64,000 nucleotides of DNA from [Mycobacterium] fortunisiensis (GCF_019050325.1 NZ_VOMB01000010.1:62001-126000), one strand, 5' to 3'; shown: positions 42,103-52,034, counted from the first letter of the stretch. The notes: generated from the letters alone by a model not told the origin. A program made the numbers and translations.

Positions 42103-42834
42103 GTGGCGACGCTCAAACGGATGACCGCCCGGTCGGTGGTGTTGAGCGTGCTGCTCGGTGCGCATCCGGCCTGGGCGAGCGCCGCCGATTTGGTGCGGCT
42201 GACAGCCGATTTCGACATCCGCCAACCTACCCTCAGGGTGGCGCTGACCCGGATGGTCAGCGCCGGTGACCTGATCCGTTCAGAGGACGGCTATCGGCTC
42301 TCCGCCCGGTTGCTGACCCGGCAGCGGCGCCAGGACGACGCGATCGACCCCAAGCTGCGTGCGTATGACGGTCAGTGGCTGACCCTGGTGATCACCAGCG
42401 TCGGCACCGATGCCCGGACCCGGGCCGCACTGCGGAACACGCTGCAGCAGTATCGGTTCAGCGAGCTGCGCGAGGGGGTGTGGATGCGGCCGGACAACCT
42501 CGACCAGGTGTTGCCGCCGGAGGTCGCGGGCAGAACCAGGCTGCTGCGCGCCCGGGACGAGGATCCGGCCGGGCTGGCCGCCGAGCTGTGGGACCTGCCC
42601 GGCTGGCGGCGGACCGGCGAGCAGCTGTTGGATGCCATGGCTGCCGCGACCGACGTTCCGGGCCGCTTCGTCACGGCCGCCGCCATCGTGCGTCATCTCC
42701 TGGCCGACCCGGTGCTCCCGGGAGAACTGTTGCCGGGCGGCTGGCCGGGCGCCGATTTGCGCAAGGCCTACAACGACTTTGCCGCCGAACTGGTCGCCCG
42801 GCGCGACCGCACCGAGCTGATGGAGGCGACATGA
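42103..42834 (+). CDS. PaaX-family transcriptional regulator
   Basis: A 243-residue regulator of the PaaX type. Helix-turn-helix RQPTLRVALTRMVSAGDLIR begins near residue 30; the remaining PaaX core has RTRAALRNTLQQYRFSELR and the C-terminal PaaX_C region. PaaX represses phenylacetate genes by sensing phenylacetyl-CoA; the ligand here is unknown. GTG at 42103 has a GGAGGGGG purine run eight bases upstream; an ATG at 42082 has only a very close GAGG. It corresponds to Rv0674 and overlaps echA by four bases. Confidence 0.86.
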   Translation: MATLKRMTARSVVLSVLLGAHPAWASAADLVRLTADFDIRQPTLRVALTRMVSAGDLIRSEDGYRLSARLLTRQRRQDDAIDPKLRAYDGQWLTLVITSVGTDARTRAALRNTLQQYRFSELREGVWMRPDNLDQVLPPEVAGRTRLLRARDEDPAGLAAELWDLPGWRRTGEQLLDAMAAATDVPGRFVTAAAIVRHLLADPVLPGELLPGGWPGADLRKAYNDFAAELVARRDRTELMEAT

Positions 42835-43595
42835 CCGAACCCGTCCGGGTGGACCGCAACGGGCCGGTGACCACCGTCGTCATCGACCGGCCGCACGCCC
42901 GCAACGCGGTCGACGGCCCCACCGCCGCGGCCCTGGTCGCGGCGTTCGAACAGTTCGACGCCGATCCGGACGCCGCGGTCGCGGTGCTGACCGGTGCCGG
43001 TGGAACCTTCTGCGCCGGAGCCGATCTGAAGGCGTTCGGCACACCGCAGATGAACCGGCTGGACCCCGCCGGCCCCGGTCCCATGGGGCCGAGCCGAATG
43101 GTGTTGTCCAAGCCGGTGATCGCGGCGATCAGCGGCCATGCGGTGGCCGGTGGATTGGAGCTGGCACTGTGGTGTGACCTGCGGGTGGTCGAGGAGGACG
43201 CCGTGCTGGGCGTGTTCTGCCGACGGTGGGGGGTACCGCTGATCGACGGCGGCACCGTGCGGCTGCCCCGGCTGATCGGGCAGAGCCGCGCCATGGACCT
43301 GATCCTGACCGGCCGTGCCGTCGACGCCGCCGAAGCTCACGCCATCGGCCTGGCCAACCGCGTCGTGCCCAAGGGCCAAGCCCGCCAACGTGCCGAGGAA
43401 CTGGCCGCCGAACTGTCTCGGCTGCCTCAGCAGTGCCTGCGGGCCGACCGGCTCTCGGCGCTGCACCAGTGGGGTGAAACTGAGCAAGCGGCAATGGAAT
43501 TCGAATTCGACAGCATCGAGCGGGTCAAGGACGAGGCCGCTGACGGGGCCGGCCGCTTCGCTGCGGGCGAGGGCCGTCACGGCGCCCGCGCTTAG
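42831..43595 (+). CDS. Enoyl-CoA hydratase/isomerase family protein (EchA5-like)
   Basis: A 254-residue crotonase-fold protein. The oxyanion-hole segments GTFCAGADLKAF and ISGHAVAGGLELAL are both present. The first catalytic glutamate of hydratases is not clearly present at the RRWGVPLIDGG position, so the reaction may be isomerisation or another crotonase chemistry. ATG at 42831 overlaps the PaaX stop (ATGA). It corresponds in position to Rv0675. It completes the fadE8-paaX-echA unit, consistent with beta-oxidation of an unknown acyl or aromatic acyl substrate. Confidence 0.86.
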   Translation: MTEPVRVDRNGPVTTVVIDRPHARNAVDGPTAAALVAAFEQFDADPDAAVAVLTGAGGTFCAGADLKAFGTPQMNRLDPAGPGPMGPSRMVLSKPVIAAISGHAVAGGLELALWCDLRVVEEDAVLGVFCRRWGVPLIDGGTVRLPRLIGQSRAMDLILTGRAVDAAEAHAIGLANRVVPKGQARQRAEELAAELSRLPQQCLRADRLSALHQWGETEQAAMEFEFDSIERVKDEAADGAGRFAAGEGRHGARA

Positions 43596-43686
43596 CCCGC
43601 ACACTGCCCGCGTGTCGATCGGCCGGCACGCCGGTACCATTCCCACCTGGCCCGCGGCAGTCGCGGTGCAGCGGGGGGAGGACCAG

Positions 43687-44571
43687 TTGAACTATCCGGG
43701 GGGCTTCGACCAGAACGTCAACCCGTGGCCGTCGGCGGGACAGCCGCCGATGGGCCAGTCGCCGGTTGCCGGCCCAGGATTCGGCTACGGCAATGCCCCG
43801 GGTTGGCCGCCCGCGCCGGCACCGCGGTCCGGCCCGAGCGGCCTGCTGATCGCCCTGTTGGTTCTGGCCGTGGTGGTCGTGTTGGTCATCGGCGGTGTGG
43901 CCGCCTACTTGCTGTGGCCCAACGGCGATGCCCCGGTGAAGGAATCGGCCCTGAGCGATGTGCTGCTCACCCCGCAGGAGGCGGGCGAGATTCTCGGTAC
44001 CGGACCGTTGGTCGGCATGCCAGACGAAGGTGACGAAATCTTCACCACATTCGGTGACCCGATGCCCGCGGCCGTTGACGAAGACTGTGACATCGGCAGC
44101 CCCGACGAACCGGCGGCGCATGAGGGCAGCGGCTGGACCGGGGTACGGGTGCAGTACCTGCAGGCAGCGCCGACGGACGACACGTACACCGATCCGAACG
44201 GGATCAGCTTTCCCTCGTACATCCAGTCTGTGGTGGCCTACCCGGACGCGTCCGCGGCCACCGACTTCGTCGCCGCCACCCGGCCCACGTGGGAACACTG
44301 CGCCAACCGCACGGTCAATCTGCGCGCGCGTGACCAACCCGACGACCCCGACCTCATCTGGGACTTCGGCGCCGTGTCCGAACGCGACGGCACGGTGACC
44401 TGGCCGGCGGTACGGTCGGACACCGGTGAGCGGTGTGTCGAGGCCATGGCGGCGCGGAACAACCTCGTCATCGAGCTAGAGGTCTGCAACAAACCGTTCG
44501 ACCCGGTTGGCGCTGAAGCCCTGGTCGCCAAGATCGGCGAGAAGATCGCTGCCGCGCCGCGCGGGGACTGA
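43687..44571 (+). CDS. Membrane-anchored protein with PknH-type extracellular sensor-like domain
   Basis: A 294-residue protein of type II topology: a Pro/Gly-rich cytosolic tail (about 1-50), one membrane helix (about 54-80, LLIALLVLAVVVVLVIGGVA), and an exported domain of about 210 residues. Four cysteines in DEDCDIG, WEHCANRT, GERCVEAM and LEVCNKP match the two disulfides of the PknH sensor fold. There is no kinase domain, so it is a free-standing sensor or lipoprotein-like binder. TTG at 43687 is chosen as start because GGAGG lies five bases before it; an upstream GTG (43612) lacks this. Confidence 0.78.
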   Translation: MNYPGGFDQNVNPWPSAGQPPMGQSPVAGPGFGYGNAPGWPPAPAPRSGPSGLLIALLVLAVVVVLVIGGVAAYLLWPNGDAPVKESALSDVLLTPQEAGEILGTGPLVGMPDEGDEIFTTFGDPMPAAVDEDCDIGSPDEPAAHEGSGWTGVRVQYLQAAPTDDTYTDPNGISFPSYIQSVVAYPDASAATDFVAATRPTWEHCANRTVNLRARDQPDDPDLIWDFGAVSERDGTVTWPAVRSDTGERCVEAMAARNNLVIELEVCNKPFDPVGAEALVAKIGEKIAAAPRGD

Positions 44572-44580
44572 GCCCGGCGC

Positions 44581-44997
44581 TCAGCCCTTGTTGACCTTGT
44601 TGTTGCTGCCGGTGTTGTTGACCTTCGGGTCGCCGTCGCGGTAGGTGACGGTGTTGTTCAGCCCGACGATGGTCAGGCCTTTGTCGATCCGCTCGAAGGT
44701 GATCTTGTTGTCGGAGCCACCGATGTTCACATTGGCGCAGGTGCCTTTGACGGTCAGCGTGTTGTTGGTGCCGCCCACCGTGAGTGACTTGCCGTCGGCG
44801 CAGTCGATGTCGGTGGTGGTGCCGACCGACATGTAGTTGATGGTGTTGCCGACCTCGACGTTGACGCCGGAGGATCCCGCGGTGGCCGACGGGGCTGAGG
44901 TGTCCGAGCTTTCGGAACCACACGCCGCCAGGGTCAGTGCGGTGGCCACCGCGGCGGCACCGACGATCAACTGGGTATAGGGCAAGCGGGTGAACAA
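44581..44997 (-). CDS. DUF3060 lipoprotein (Rv0679c-like)
   Basis: A 138-residue exported lipoprotein. The signal peptide ends in the lipobox LAAC (C26), followed by a Ser/Thr-rich linker and a DUF3060 region rich in short beta repeats (DIDCADGKSLTVGGTNNTL; VNIGGSDNKITFERID), each turning on Asn/Gly. Such repeats suggest a small right-handed beta helix. It lies 29 bp downstream of a second DUF3060 gene on the same strand, the pair Rv0679c/Rv0680c of M. tuberculosis. Function unknown; cell-envelope location is inferred. Confidence 0.85.
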   Translation of the reverse strand: MFTRLPYTQLIVGAAAVATALTLAACGSESSDTSAPSATAGSSGVNVEVGNTINYMSVGTTTDIDCADGKSLTVGGTNNTLTVKGTCANVNIGGSDNKITFERIDKGLTIVGLNNTVTYRDGDPKVNNTGSNNKVNKG

Positions 44998-45026
44998 GGT
45001 CTGTCTCGGCTTTCTGTTCAGGCTAT

Positions 45027-45416
45027 TCAGGCAGGGACACGACTGATGTTGTTGGTCATCCCGGTTTCACGGCCGCGGTCCACCACGATGGGATCGCCGT
45101 TCTTGTAGAACACCGTCTGGTTCCAGCCGTACACGGTGATGTCGTTGATCACGTTGTCGGCCACGATCACGTTGGACGTCCCCTGCACCGTGATGGCCCA
45201 GCAGGTCCCCAGGGCGGTGATCCGGTTTTCGGATCCGTTGACGAACAGCGTGCCGTTGTTGCAGTCCATGGTTTTTTCGACGCTCTGGCCGGTGATGTGG
45301 GTGTCACCGTCCTTGGCCGCGGCGCCGGGCGCACCGACGGTCAGCGCCAGCGGAAGTACGAGTGCACCGGCTGCCAGCCAGACCGGCTTCCTGCGACCCA
45401 CAGCTGTCCAATTCAC
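45027..45416 (-). CDS. DUF3060 secreted protein (Rv0680c-like)
   Basis: A 129-residue protein with a cleavable-type signal peptide (hydrophobic core about 13-30, GAPGAAA cleavage region) but no lipobox cysteine. The mature part has DUF3060 repeats (MDCNNGTLFVNGSENRIT; TVQGTSNVIVADNV), similar to the next gene, so the two arose by duplication. GTG at 45416 follows AAGGGGA. The pair is divergent from two DUF3558 lipoproteins across 145 bp. Confidence 0.82.
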   Translation of the reverse strand: MNWTAVGRRKPVWLAAGALVLPLALTVGAPGAAAKDGDTHITGQSVEKTMDCNNGTLFVNGSENRITALGTCWAITVQGTSNVIVADNVINDITVYGWNQTVFYKNGDPIVVDRGRETGMTNNISRVPA

Positions 45417-45561
45417 GGTGCGTTCCCCTTCCGATGCGCTTCACGAAGAGTACGTGGCGCCCTGCCTGTGACGGTAAACGTTCATCAGTTTGACCGACCG
45501 CCGGGACCGCGTGCCGCCGACCGGTCGCGTGCGGTGTTCGTGCTGGGTACCGTATTCAGCA

Positions 45562-46128
45562 ATGCGTCGGTGTGTTGTTCAGGCTGCTGCCGTGGCAGTC
45601 ACAGCCGTGGTGACCGTCGCGGGGTGTTCGCACACCATCGGCGGGACTGCGCAGCGCGCGTCGAGCGACACCGTGCACGCCGAACGCAGTTTCGGGTACG
45701 TCGACGATCGCTGCGGGTTGCTGGTCGACAGCACGGTTCAAGAGATCCTGGGTGCCGACAACGTGGTGCGCCCGTACAGCGGGGCGGTGTGCCAGTACGT
45801 GTTGTCCCGCGCAGCCGCGCCCGACGCCGGATCGCCGGTGATGCTCGACGTGACCTTCTCCTGGTTCGAGAAAGGGTCGTTGCAGCGGGAGCGGGCTCTG
45901 GCCCAGAGCCGCGACGCCAGGCTCACCGACACCGTGGTCGAGCGGCAGCAGGCATTCCTGGCGCGACGGGACGTGACCGGTGCGGCGTGCTCGGCGACCT
46001 CGGCGGCCGGTTCCGGCGTGATCAGCTGGTGGGTCCAGGTCCGCGGCGCCGCCGGTCGTGCCGGCCAGGCCGACCCGTGCCGGGACGCCAAGAAGCTGCT
46101 CTCGGCCACCCTGCAGTCGGAACTCTGA
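45562..46128 (+). CDS. DUF3558-type lipoprotein
   Basis: A 188-residue exported protein. The signal peptide MRRCVVQAAAVAVTAVVTVAGC ends in the lipobox VAGC at about residue 22. The mature part has conserved cysteines (DRCGLL, AVCQYV, GAACSAT, DPCRDA) likely to form two disulfides, as in the DUF3558 family found in LprB/LprC. ATG at 45562 begins the signal peptide and is eight bases after TACCGT. It is three bases upstream of a second family member. Confidence 0.78.
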   Translation: MRRCVVQAAAVAVTAVVTVAGCSHTIGGTAQRASSDTVHAERSFGYVDDRCGLLVDSTVQEILGADNVVRPYSGAVCQYVLSRAAAPDAGSPVMLDVTFSWFEKGSLQRERALAQSRDARLTDTVVERQQAFLARRDVTGAACSATSAAGSGVISWWVQVRGAAGRAGQADPCRDAKKLLSATLQSEL

Positions 46129-46130
46129 CC

Positions 46131-46661
46131 GTGGCGCACCGTCTCCGGGTGGGGATCTGTCTGGCCGGTCTCGCGATCGGCGCGGCACTGCTGCCGGCGT
46201 GCGGGCCGGCGCAGGAGGCGCCCGGCCCCGCCGCGGGCGCGGCCGGCGGGGGTTTCCGCGGCGCGGAGTGCAACGGTGTCACCGACGCCGACATCGCCGA
46301 TGCCGTCGGATCGCAGATGTTCACCCGGGCGGTGGTCAGCGACACCGGGTGTTTCTGGCAGGAGAACTCGGTGCTGGGCACCTTCGGCGCCGGCATGGGG
46401 ATTTCGACGTGGTGGTACCGGGGCAGTGACATGGACACCGAACGAACGCTGGAGACCAGGGCCGGACGTACGCTCACCGAGCTGTCCATCGACGGCAACA
46501 AGGGATTCCGCGCCGCCGACGCGAACGTGTGCAGTATCTATGTGGCCAAGGGCGACGACGTCATCACCTGGTCGATCCAGACGATGAACCCGGCCACGCT
46601 GCCCGCCCTGTGCGAGGTCACCGAGAAACTCGCCCGCCTCAGTCAGGGCCGGGTGAACTGA
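46131..46661 (+). CDS. DUF3558 lipoprotein
   Basis: A 176-residue lipoprotein with signal sequence LRVGICLAGLAIGAALLPAC (lipobox LPAC). The DUF3558 domain is clear: CNGVTDADIADAVG, SDTGCFWQEN, TWWYRGSDMDTER and the C-terminal CEVTEKLARL. GTG at 46131 is two bases after the stop of the preceding DUF3558 gene, so they form an operon of two related lipoproteins. The role of the family in the envelope is not known. Confidence 0.85.
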   Translation: MAHRLRVGICLAGLAIGAALLPACGPAQEAPGPAAGAAGGGFRGAECNGVTDADIADAVGSQMFTRAVVSDTGCFWQENSVLGTFGAGMGISTWWYRGSDMDTERTLETRAGRTLTELSIDGNKGFRAADANVCSIYVAKGDDVITWSIQTMNPATLPALCEVTEKLARLSQGRVN

Positions 46662-46757
46662 TCTGTGCCCGGTGAGGGGCTACAGTTTCACGGCAACCGG
46701 AACCGGGTCGGTATCACCTAGTTCCGACAATCACCTCTACCCGAAGGCAGTGCGCAC

Positions 46758-47381
46758 ATGTCAGCTCGGCCGGAGCCACAGGCTGCTGGCACTCGGCGTG
46801 CCTCGGCGCGGCCGGCGCGGACCACCAGGCTCAGTCGCGACACCATCGTCAACGCTGCGCTGACGTTCCTGGACCGGGAAGGCTGGGACGCGTTGACCAT
46901 CAACGCCCTGGCCGGCCAGCTCGGGACCAAGGGGCCGTCGCTCTACAACCACGTGAACAGCCTCGATGACCTGCGCCGCACGGTCCGGATGCGGGTGATC
47001 GACGACATCATCGAGATGCTCAACACGGTCGGCTCCGGCCGTACCCGTGACGATGCGGTGTCGGTGATGGCCAGCGCCTACCGCAGCTATGCCCATCACC
47101 ACCCCGGCCGCTACTCGGCATTCACCCGGATGCCGTTCGGCGGTGACGACCCGGAGTACTCGGCGGCCACCAAGGCAGCGGCCGGACCCGTGATCGAAGT
47201 CCTGGCCTCCTACGGCCTGGAAGGTGAGGATGCGTTCTACGCTGCGCTGCAGTTCTGGGCGGCGCTGCACGGTTTCGTGCTGCTGGAGATGACGGGTGTG
47301 ATGGACGACATCGACACCGATGCGGTGTTCACGGATATGCTGCGACGGTTGGCCTCCGGTATGGGGCAAACGAGGTCGTAG
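46758..47381 (+). CDS. TetR-family regulator with WHG-type C-terminal domain
   Basis: A 207-residue repressor. A basic, Ala/Arg-rich tail of about 22 residues precedes the helix-turn-helix (DTIVNAALTFLDREGWDALT; LAGQLGTKGPSLYNHV). The C-terminal domain has the WAALHGFVLLEMTG segment characteristic of the TetR_C_33/WHG group. It lies directly upstream of the rpsL promoter as does Rv0681, but is probably separately transcribed. Target and ligand are unknown. Confidence 0.87.
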   Translation: MSARPEPQAAGTRRASARPARTTRLSRDTIVNAALTFLDREGWDALTINALAGQLGTKGPSLYNHVNSLDDLRRTVRMRVIDDIIEMLNTVGSGRTRDDAVSVMASAYRSYAHHHPGRYSAFTRMPFGGDDPEYSAATKAAAGPVIEVLASYGLEGEDAFYAALQFWAALHGFVLLEMTGVMDDIDTDAVFTDMLRRLASGMGQTRS

Positions 47382-47415
47382 CGTCTGACCTGGGATTAGG
47401 TCGTCGTGAGCGGGT

Positions 47416-47445
47416 TTGGTTCGGCACGCCCAGCCCTGGTATCGT
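47416..47445 (+). promoter_or_regulatory. Candidate promoter of the str operon
   Basis: TTGGTT (47416-47421), 18-bp spacer, TATCGT (47440-47445). It would give an rpsL leader of about 210 nt. Nothing coding is seen in the 279-bp gap. Confidence 0.5.
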
Positions 47446-47660
47446 GGTAGATCGTGCCTGGCCGGAAGGCGCACGCAGCTGAGTGCTTCGCAAGCGTGCC
47501 CGCACGCCGGGCCAATTTGCATGTCTAACACGCAACGGAATTCCACCGGTGTAAGAACGTGCGACACGCCCGGGCGCGGGGGCCGCGGCCGGGAGAAAAC
47601 TGCAGTACAGAGACTTAAGAAACAGCAAGAGCACCAAAGCAACACAGAGAAAGCCGGTAC

Positions 47661-48035
47661 ATGCCAACCATCAACCAGCTGGTCCGCAAGGGTCGCCGCG
47701 ACAAGGTCGCCAAGGTGAAGACGGCGGCACTCAAGGGCAGCCCGCAGCGCCGCGGCGTGTGCACCCGCGTGTACACCACCACCCCGAAGAAGCCGAACTC
47801 GGCGCTTCGCAAGGTCGCCCGCGTGAAGCTGACCAGCGGGGTCGAGGTCACCGCCTACATCCCCGGTGAGGGCCACAACCTGCAGGAGCACTCGATGGTG
47901 CTGGTGCGTGGTGGTCGTGTGAAGGACCTCCCCGGCGTCCGTTACAAGATCATCCGCGGGTCGCTGGACACCCAGGGTGTCAAGAACCGCAAGCAGGCAC
48001 GTAGCCGTTACGGCGCGAAGAAGGAGAAGAGCTGA
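47661..48035 (+). CDS. rpsL: 30S ribosomal protein S12
   Basis: A 124-residue decoding-centre protein. The loop residues K43 ([11 protein letters not shown]) and K88 (GGRVKDLPG), where streptomycin-resistance changes arise in other mycobacteria, are both wild-type lysine. ATG at 47661 follows GAGAAAG. Its stop overlaps the rpsG start by one base (TGATG), giving coupled translation. Confidence 0.98.
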   Translation: MPTINQLVRKGRRDKVAKVKTAALKGSPQRRGVCTRVYTTTPKKPNSALRKVARVKLTSGVEVTAYIPGEGHNLQEHSMVLVRGGRVKDLPGVRYKIIRGSLDTQGVKNRKQARSRYGAKKEKS

Positions 48036-48505
48036 TGCCGCGCAAGGGACCCGCGCCGAAGCGTCCGTTGGTCAACGATCCGGTTTACGGGTCGCAGCTG
48101 GTCACCCAGCTGGTCAACAAGGTTCTGCTGGACGGCAAGAAGTCGTTGGCCGAGCGCATTGTCTACGGTGCGCTGGAGCAGGCCCGCGACAAGACCGGCA
48201 CCGATCCGGTCGTCACCCTCAAGCGTGCGCTCGACAACGTCAAGCCCGCCCTCGAGGTGCGCAGCCGCCGCGTCGGTGGTGCCACCTACCAGGTTCCGGT
48301 CGAGGTGCGCCCCGATCGCTCCACCACGCTGGCCCTGCGCTGGCTGGTGAGCTTCTCCAAAGCCCGTCGTGAGAAGACCATGGTCGAGCGTCTGGCCAAC
48401 GAGATTCTGGATGCCAGCAACGGCCTGGGTGCCGCTGTGAAGCGTCGTGAGGACACTCACAAGATGGCCGAAGCGAACCGGGCTTTCGCGCACTACCGCT
48501 GGTGA
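48035..48505 (+). CDS. rpsG: 30S ribosomal protein S7
   Basis: A 156-residue primary 16S rRNA binder of the 30S head. Core motifs [19 protein letters not shown] and [19 protein letters not shown] are intact. In E. coli S7 is the repressor of this operon. Two hairpins directly follow its stop, before fusA. Confidence 0.97.
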   Translation: MPRKGPAPKRPLVNDPVYGSQLVTQLVNKVLLDGKKSLAERIVYGALEQARDKTGTDPVVTLKRALDNVKPALEVRSRRVGGATYQVPVEVRPDRSTTLALRWLVSFSKARREKTMVERLANEILDASNGLGAAVKRREDTHKMAEANRAFAHYRW

Positions 48506-48506
48506 C

Positions 48507-48540
48507 GCACGGAGCTTGCTCCGTGCGCGGCGAAGCCGCG
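48507..48540 (+). repeat. Two adjacent hairpins in the rpsG-fusA space
   Basis: GCACGGAG-CTTG-CTCCGTGC (48507-48526) and CGCGGC-GAA-GCCGCG (48526-48540) follow the S7 stop. There is no T-run, so they may act as a processing or S7-binding structure rather than a terminator. Confidence 0.6.
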
Positions 48541-48590
48541 GCCAGATTCAAAGACAGCCTTTAGACAGTAATCTTCCCGAAGGGAATCCC

Positions 48591-50693
48591 GTGGCACAGG
48601 ACGTGCTGACAGACCTGAACAAGGTCCGCAACATCGGCATCATGGCGCACATCGACGCCGGCAAGACGACGACGACAGAGCGCATCCTCTATTACACCGG
48701 CGTCAATTACAAGATCGGTGAGACGCACGACGGCGCCTCCACGACCGACTGGATGGAGCAGGAGCAGGAGCGTGGTATCACCATCACCTCCGCAGCCGTG
48801 ACCTGCTTCTGGAACAACAACCAGATCAACATCATCGACACCCCCGGGCACGTCGACTTCACCGTCGAGGTGGAGCGCAGCCTTCGGGTTCTCGACGGTG
48901 CGGTCGCCGTCTTCGACGGCAAGGAAGGTGTCGAGCCGCAGTCCGAGCAGGTGTGGCGTCAGGCCGACAAGTACGACGTGCCGCGGATCTGCTTCGTCAA
49001 CAAGATGGACAAGCTCGGTGCGGACTTCTACTTCACCGTGCAGACCATCAAGGACCGCCTCGGGGCCAAGCCGCTGGTGATCCAGCTGCCGATCGGCGCC
49101 GAGAACGACTTCGTGGGCATCATCGACCTGGTCGAGATGAACGCCAAGGTGTGGCGCGGCGAGACCAAGCTCGGTGAGAGCTATGAGACCGTCGAGATCC
49201 CCGCCGAGCTGGCCGACAAGGCCGCCGAGTACCGCAGCGAGCTGCTGGACACGGTCGCCGAGACCGACGAGGAACTGCTGGAGAAGTACCTCGGCGGCGA
49301 AGAGCTGACGATCGACGAGATCAAGGGCGCCATCCGCAAGCTGACGGTGAGCAGCGAGCTGTACCCGGTGCTGTGCGGCAGCGCGTTCAAGAACAAGGGT
49401 GTGCAGCCGATGCTGGACGCCGTGATCGACTACCTCCCGTCGCCGCTGGACGTCGAGTCCGTCAAGGGCCACGTCCCCGGCAAGGAGGACGAAGAGGTGC
49501 TGCGCAAGCCGTCGGTCGACGAGCCGTTCGCCGCGCTGGCCTTCAAGATCGCCGTGCACCCCTTCTTCGGCAAGCTCACCTACGTCCGGGTGTACTCGGG
49601 CAAGGTCGAGTCCGGCGCCCAGGTGATCAACGCCACCAAGGGCAAGAAGGAGCGGCTGGGCAAGCTGTTCCAGATGCACGCCAACAAGGAAAACCCGGTC
49701 GAATCTGCTTCGGCGGGCCACATCTACGCGGTGATCGGCCTGAAGGACACCACCACCGGTGACACCCTGTGCGATCCGAACCAGCAGGTCGTGCTGGAGT
49801 CGATGACCTTCCCGGATCCGGTCATCGAGGTGGCCATCGAGCCCAAGACCAAGAGCGACCAGGAGAAGCTGGGCACCGCGATCCAGAAGCTCGCCGAAGA
49901 GGACCCGACCTTCAAGGTGCACCTGGACCAGGAGACCGGCCAGACCGTCATCGGCGGTATGGGCGAGCTGCACCTGGACATCCTGGTGGACCGCATGCGT
50001 CGCGAGTTCAAGGTCGAGGCCAATGTCGGTAAGCCGCAGGTGGCCTACCGCGAGACCATCCGCCGCAAGGTGGAGAAGGTCGAGTTCACCCACAAGAAGC
50101 AGACGGGTGGCTCCGGCCAGTTCGCGAAGGTGCTCATCGACCTCGAGCCGTTTATCGGCGAGGACGGTGCCACCTACGAGTTCGAGAACAAGGTCACCGG
50201 TGGCCGCATCCCGCGCGAGTACATCCCGTCGGTCGATGCCGGTGCGCAGGACGCCATGCAGTACGGCGTGCTCGCCGGCTACCCGCTGGTGAACCTGAAG
50301 GTGACGCTGCTCGACGGCGCCTACCACGAGGTCGACTCCTCGGAAATGGCGTTCAAGGTGGCGGGTTCGCAGGTGCTGAAGAAAGCTGCGCAGGCAGCCC
50401 AGCCGGTCATCCTGGAGCCCATCATGGCTGTCGAGGTCACGACGCCCGAGGATTACATGGGTGACGTGATCGGCGACCTGAACTCCCGCCGTGGTCAGAT
50501 CCAGGCCATGGAGGAGCGGAGCGGTGCGCGCGTCGTCAAGGCGCAGGTGCCGCTGTCGGAGATGTTCGGCTACGTCGGCGACCTTCGGTCGAAGACCCAG
50601 GGCCGGGCGAACTACTCCATGGTGTTCGACTCGTACGCCGAGGTTCCGGCGAACGTGTCGAAGGAGATCATCGCGAAGGCGACGGGTCAGTAA
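48591..50693 (+). CDS. fusA: Elongation factor G
   Basis: A 700-residue translocase GTPase. G1 AHIDAGKTT, the switch region with RGITI, G3 DTPGHVDF and G4 [10 protein letters not shown] are in order, followed by domains II-V ([19 protein letters not shown] and the domain IV loop). GTG at 48591 follows GAAGGGAA and gives the normal [10 protein letters not shown] start. It lies 85 bp after rpsG and 105 bp before tuf. Confidence 0.97.
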   Translation: MAQDVLTDLNKVRNIGIMAHIDAGKTTTTERILYYTGVNYKIGETHDGASTTDWMEQEQERGITITSAAVTCFWNNNQINIIDTPGHVDFTVEVERSLRVLDGAVAVFDGKEGVEPQSEQVWRQADKYDVPRICFVNKMDKLGADFYFTVQTIKDRLGAKPLVIQLPIGAENDFVGIIDLVEMNAKVWRGETKLGESYETVEIPAELADKAAEYRSELLDTVAETDEELLEKYLGGEELTIDEIKGAIRKLTVSSELYPVLCGSAFKNKGVQPMLDAVIDYLPSPLDVESVKGHVPGKEDEEVLRKPSVDEPFAALAFKIAVHPFFGKLTYVRVYSGKVESGAQVINATKGKKERLGKLFQMHANKENPVESASAGHIYAVIGLKDTTTGDTLCDPNQQVVLESMTFPDPVIEVAIEPKTKSDQEKLGTAIQKLAEEDPTFKVHLDQETGQTVIGGMGELHLDILVDRMRREFKVEANVGKPQVAYRETIRRKVEKVEFTHKKQTGGSGQFAKVLIDLEPFIGEDGATYEFENKVTGGRIPREYIPSVDAGAQDAMQYGVLAGYPLVNLKVTLLDGAYHEVDSSEMAFKVAGSQVLKKAAQAAQPVILEPIMAVEVTTPEDYMGDVIGDLNSRRGQIQAMEERSGARVVKAQVPLSEMFGYVGDLRSKTQGRANYSMVFDSYAEVPANVSKEIIAKATGQ

Positions 50694-50798
50694 GTAGACG
50701 GGCCAGTAGTCTCTGACCCGCCCGCCTCGGCGGAACACAACTGAACACATCAACACTGCTTAAGTACAAGCACCAACACAGTCCAGGAGGACACCACA

Positions 50799-51989
50799 GT
50801 GGCGAAGGCGAAGTTCGAGCGGACGAAGCCGCACGTCAACATCGGGACCATCGGTCACGTTGACCACGGCAAGACCACGCTGACCGCAGCAATCACCAAG
50901 GTTCTGCACGACAAGTTCCCCGAGTTGAACGAGTCGCGCGCATTCGACCAGATCGACAATGCGCCTGAAGAGCGTCAGCGCGGCATCACGATCAACATCT
51001 CCCACGTGGAGTACCAGACCGACAAGCGTCACTACGCCCACGTGGACGCCCCCGGTCACGCCGACTACATCAAGAACATGATCACCGGTGCCGCCCAGAT
51101 GGACGGCGCGATCCTGGTGGTCGCGGCCACCGACGGCCCGATGCCGCAGACCCGCGAGCACGTGCTGCTGGCCCGCCAGGTGGGTGTGCCCTACATCCTG
51201 GTGGCGCTGAACAAGTCGGACGCCGTGGACGACGAGGAGCTCATCGAGCTCGTCGAGATGGAGGTCCGCGAACTGCTGGCCGCCCAGGACTTCGACGAGG
51301 ACGCCCCGGTCATCCGGGTCTCCGCGCTGAAGGCGCTCGAAGGCGACCCGAAGTGGGTCAAGTCGGTCGAGGACCTCATGGAGGCCGTCGACGAGTCCAT
51401 CCCGGACCCGGTTCGTGAGACCGACAAGCCCTTCCTGATGCCCGTCGAGGACGTCTTCACCATCACCGGTCGTGGCACCGTGGTGACCGGTCGCGTCGAG
51501 CGTGGCGTGATCAACGTCAACGAAGAGGTCGAGATCGTCGGCATCCGCCCGACCACGACCAAGACCACCGTCACCGGTGTGGAAATGTTCCGCAAGCTGC
51601 TCGACCAGGGCCAGGCCGGTGACAACGTCGGTCTGCTGGTTCGTGGTATCAAGCGCGAGGACGTCGAGCGTGGCCAGGTTGTGGTCAAGCCCGGCACCAC
51701 CACCCCGCACACCGAGTTCGAGGGCAGCGTCTACATCCTGTCCAAGGACGAGGGCGGCCGCCACACGCCGTTCTTCAACAACTACCGCCCGCAGTTCTAC
51801 TTCCGTACCACGGACGTGACCGGCGTGGTGACCCTGCCCGAGGGCACCGAGATGGTGATGCCCGGTGACAACACCGACATCTCCGTCAAGCTGATCCAGC
51901 CCGTCGCCATGGACGAGGGCCTGCGCTTCGCGATCCGCGAAGGTGGCCGTACCGTCGGCGCCGGCCGGGTTACCAAGATCATCAAGTAG
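50799..51989 (+). CDS. tuf: Elongation factor Tu
   Basis: A 396-residue GTPase that carries aminoacyl-tRNA to the ribosome. G1 is GHVDHGKTT, the effector region is [13 protein letters not shown]3 is DAPGHADY, and G4 is NKSD; domains II and III are complete. The start at 50799 follows AGGAGG. It ends the str operon with a strong terminator 45 bp after the stop. Confidence 0.98.
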   Translation: MAKAKFERTKPHVNIGTIGHVDHGKTTLTAAITKVLHDKFPELNESRAFDQIDNAPEERQRGITINISHVEYQTDKRHYAHVDAPGHADYIKNMITGAAQMDGAILVVAATDGPMPQTREHVLLARQVGVPYILVALNKSDAVDDEELIELVEMEVRELLAAQDFDEDAPVIRVSALKALEGDPKWVKSVEDLMEAVDESIPDPVRETDKPFLMPVEDVFTITGRGTVVTGRVERGVINVNEEVEIVGIRPTTTKTTVTGVEMFRKLLDQGQAGDNVGLLVRGIKREDVERGQVVVKPGTTTPHTEFEGSVYILSKDEGGRHTPFFNNYRPQFYFRTTDVTGVVTLPEGTEMVMPGDNTDISVKLIQPVAMDEGLRFAIREGGRTVGAGRVTKIIK

Positions 51990-52034
51990 GCTCCGCCTAC
52001 GATCCTCTAGGTGATCTAGTTCCACAGCACTGCG

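Noticed and set aside
48561-50756. 731-codon open frame antisense to fusA
   Set aside because: Lies wholly over EF-G and lacks any recognisable motif.
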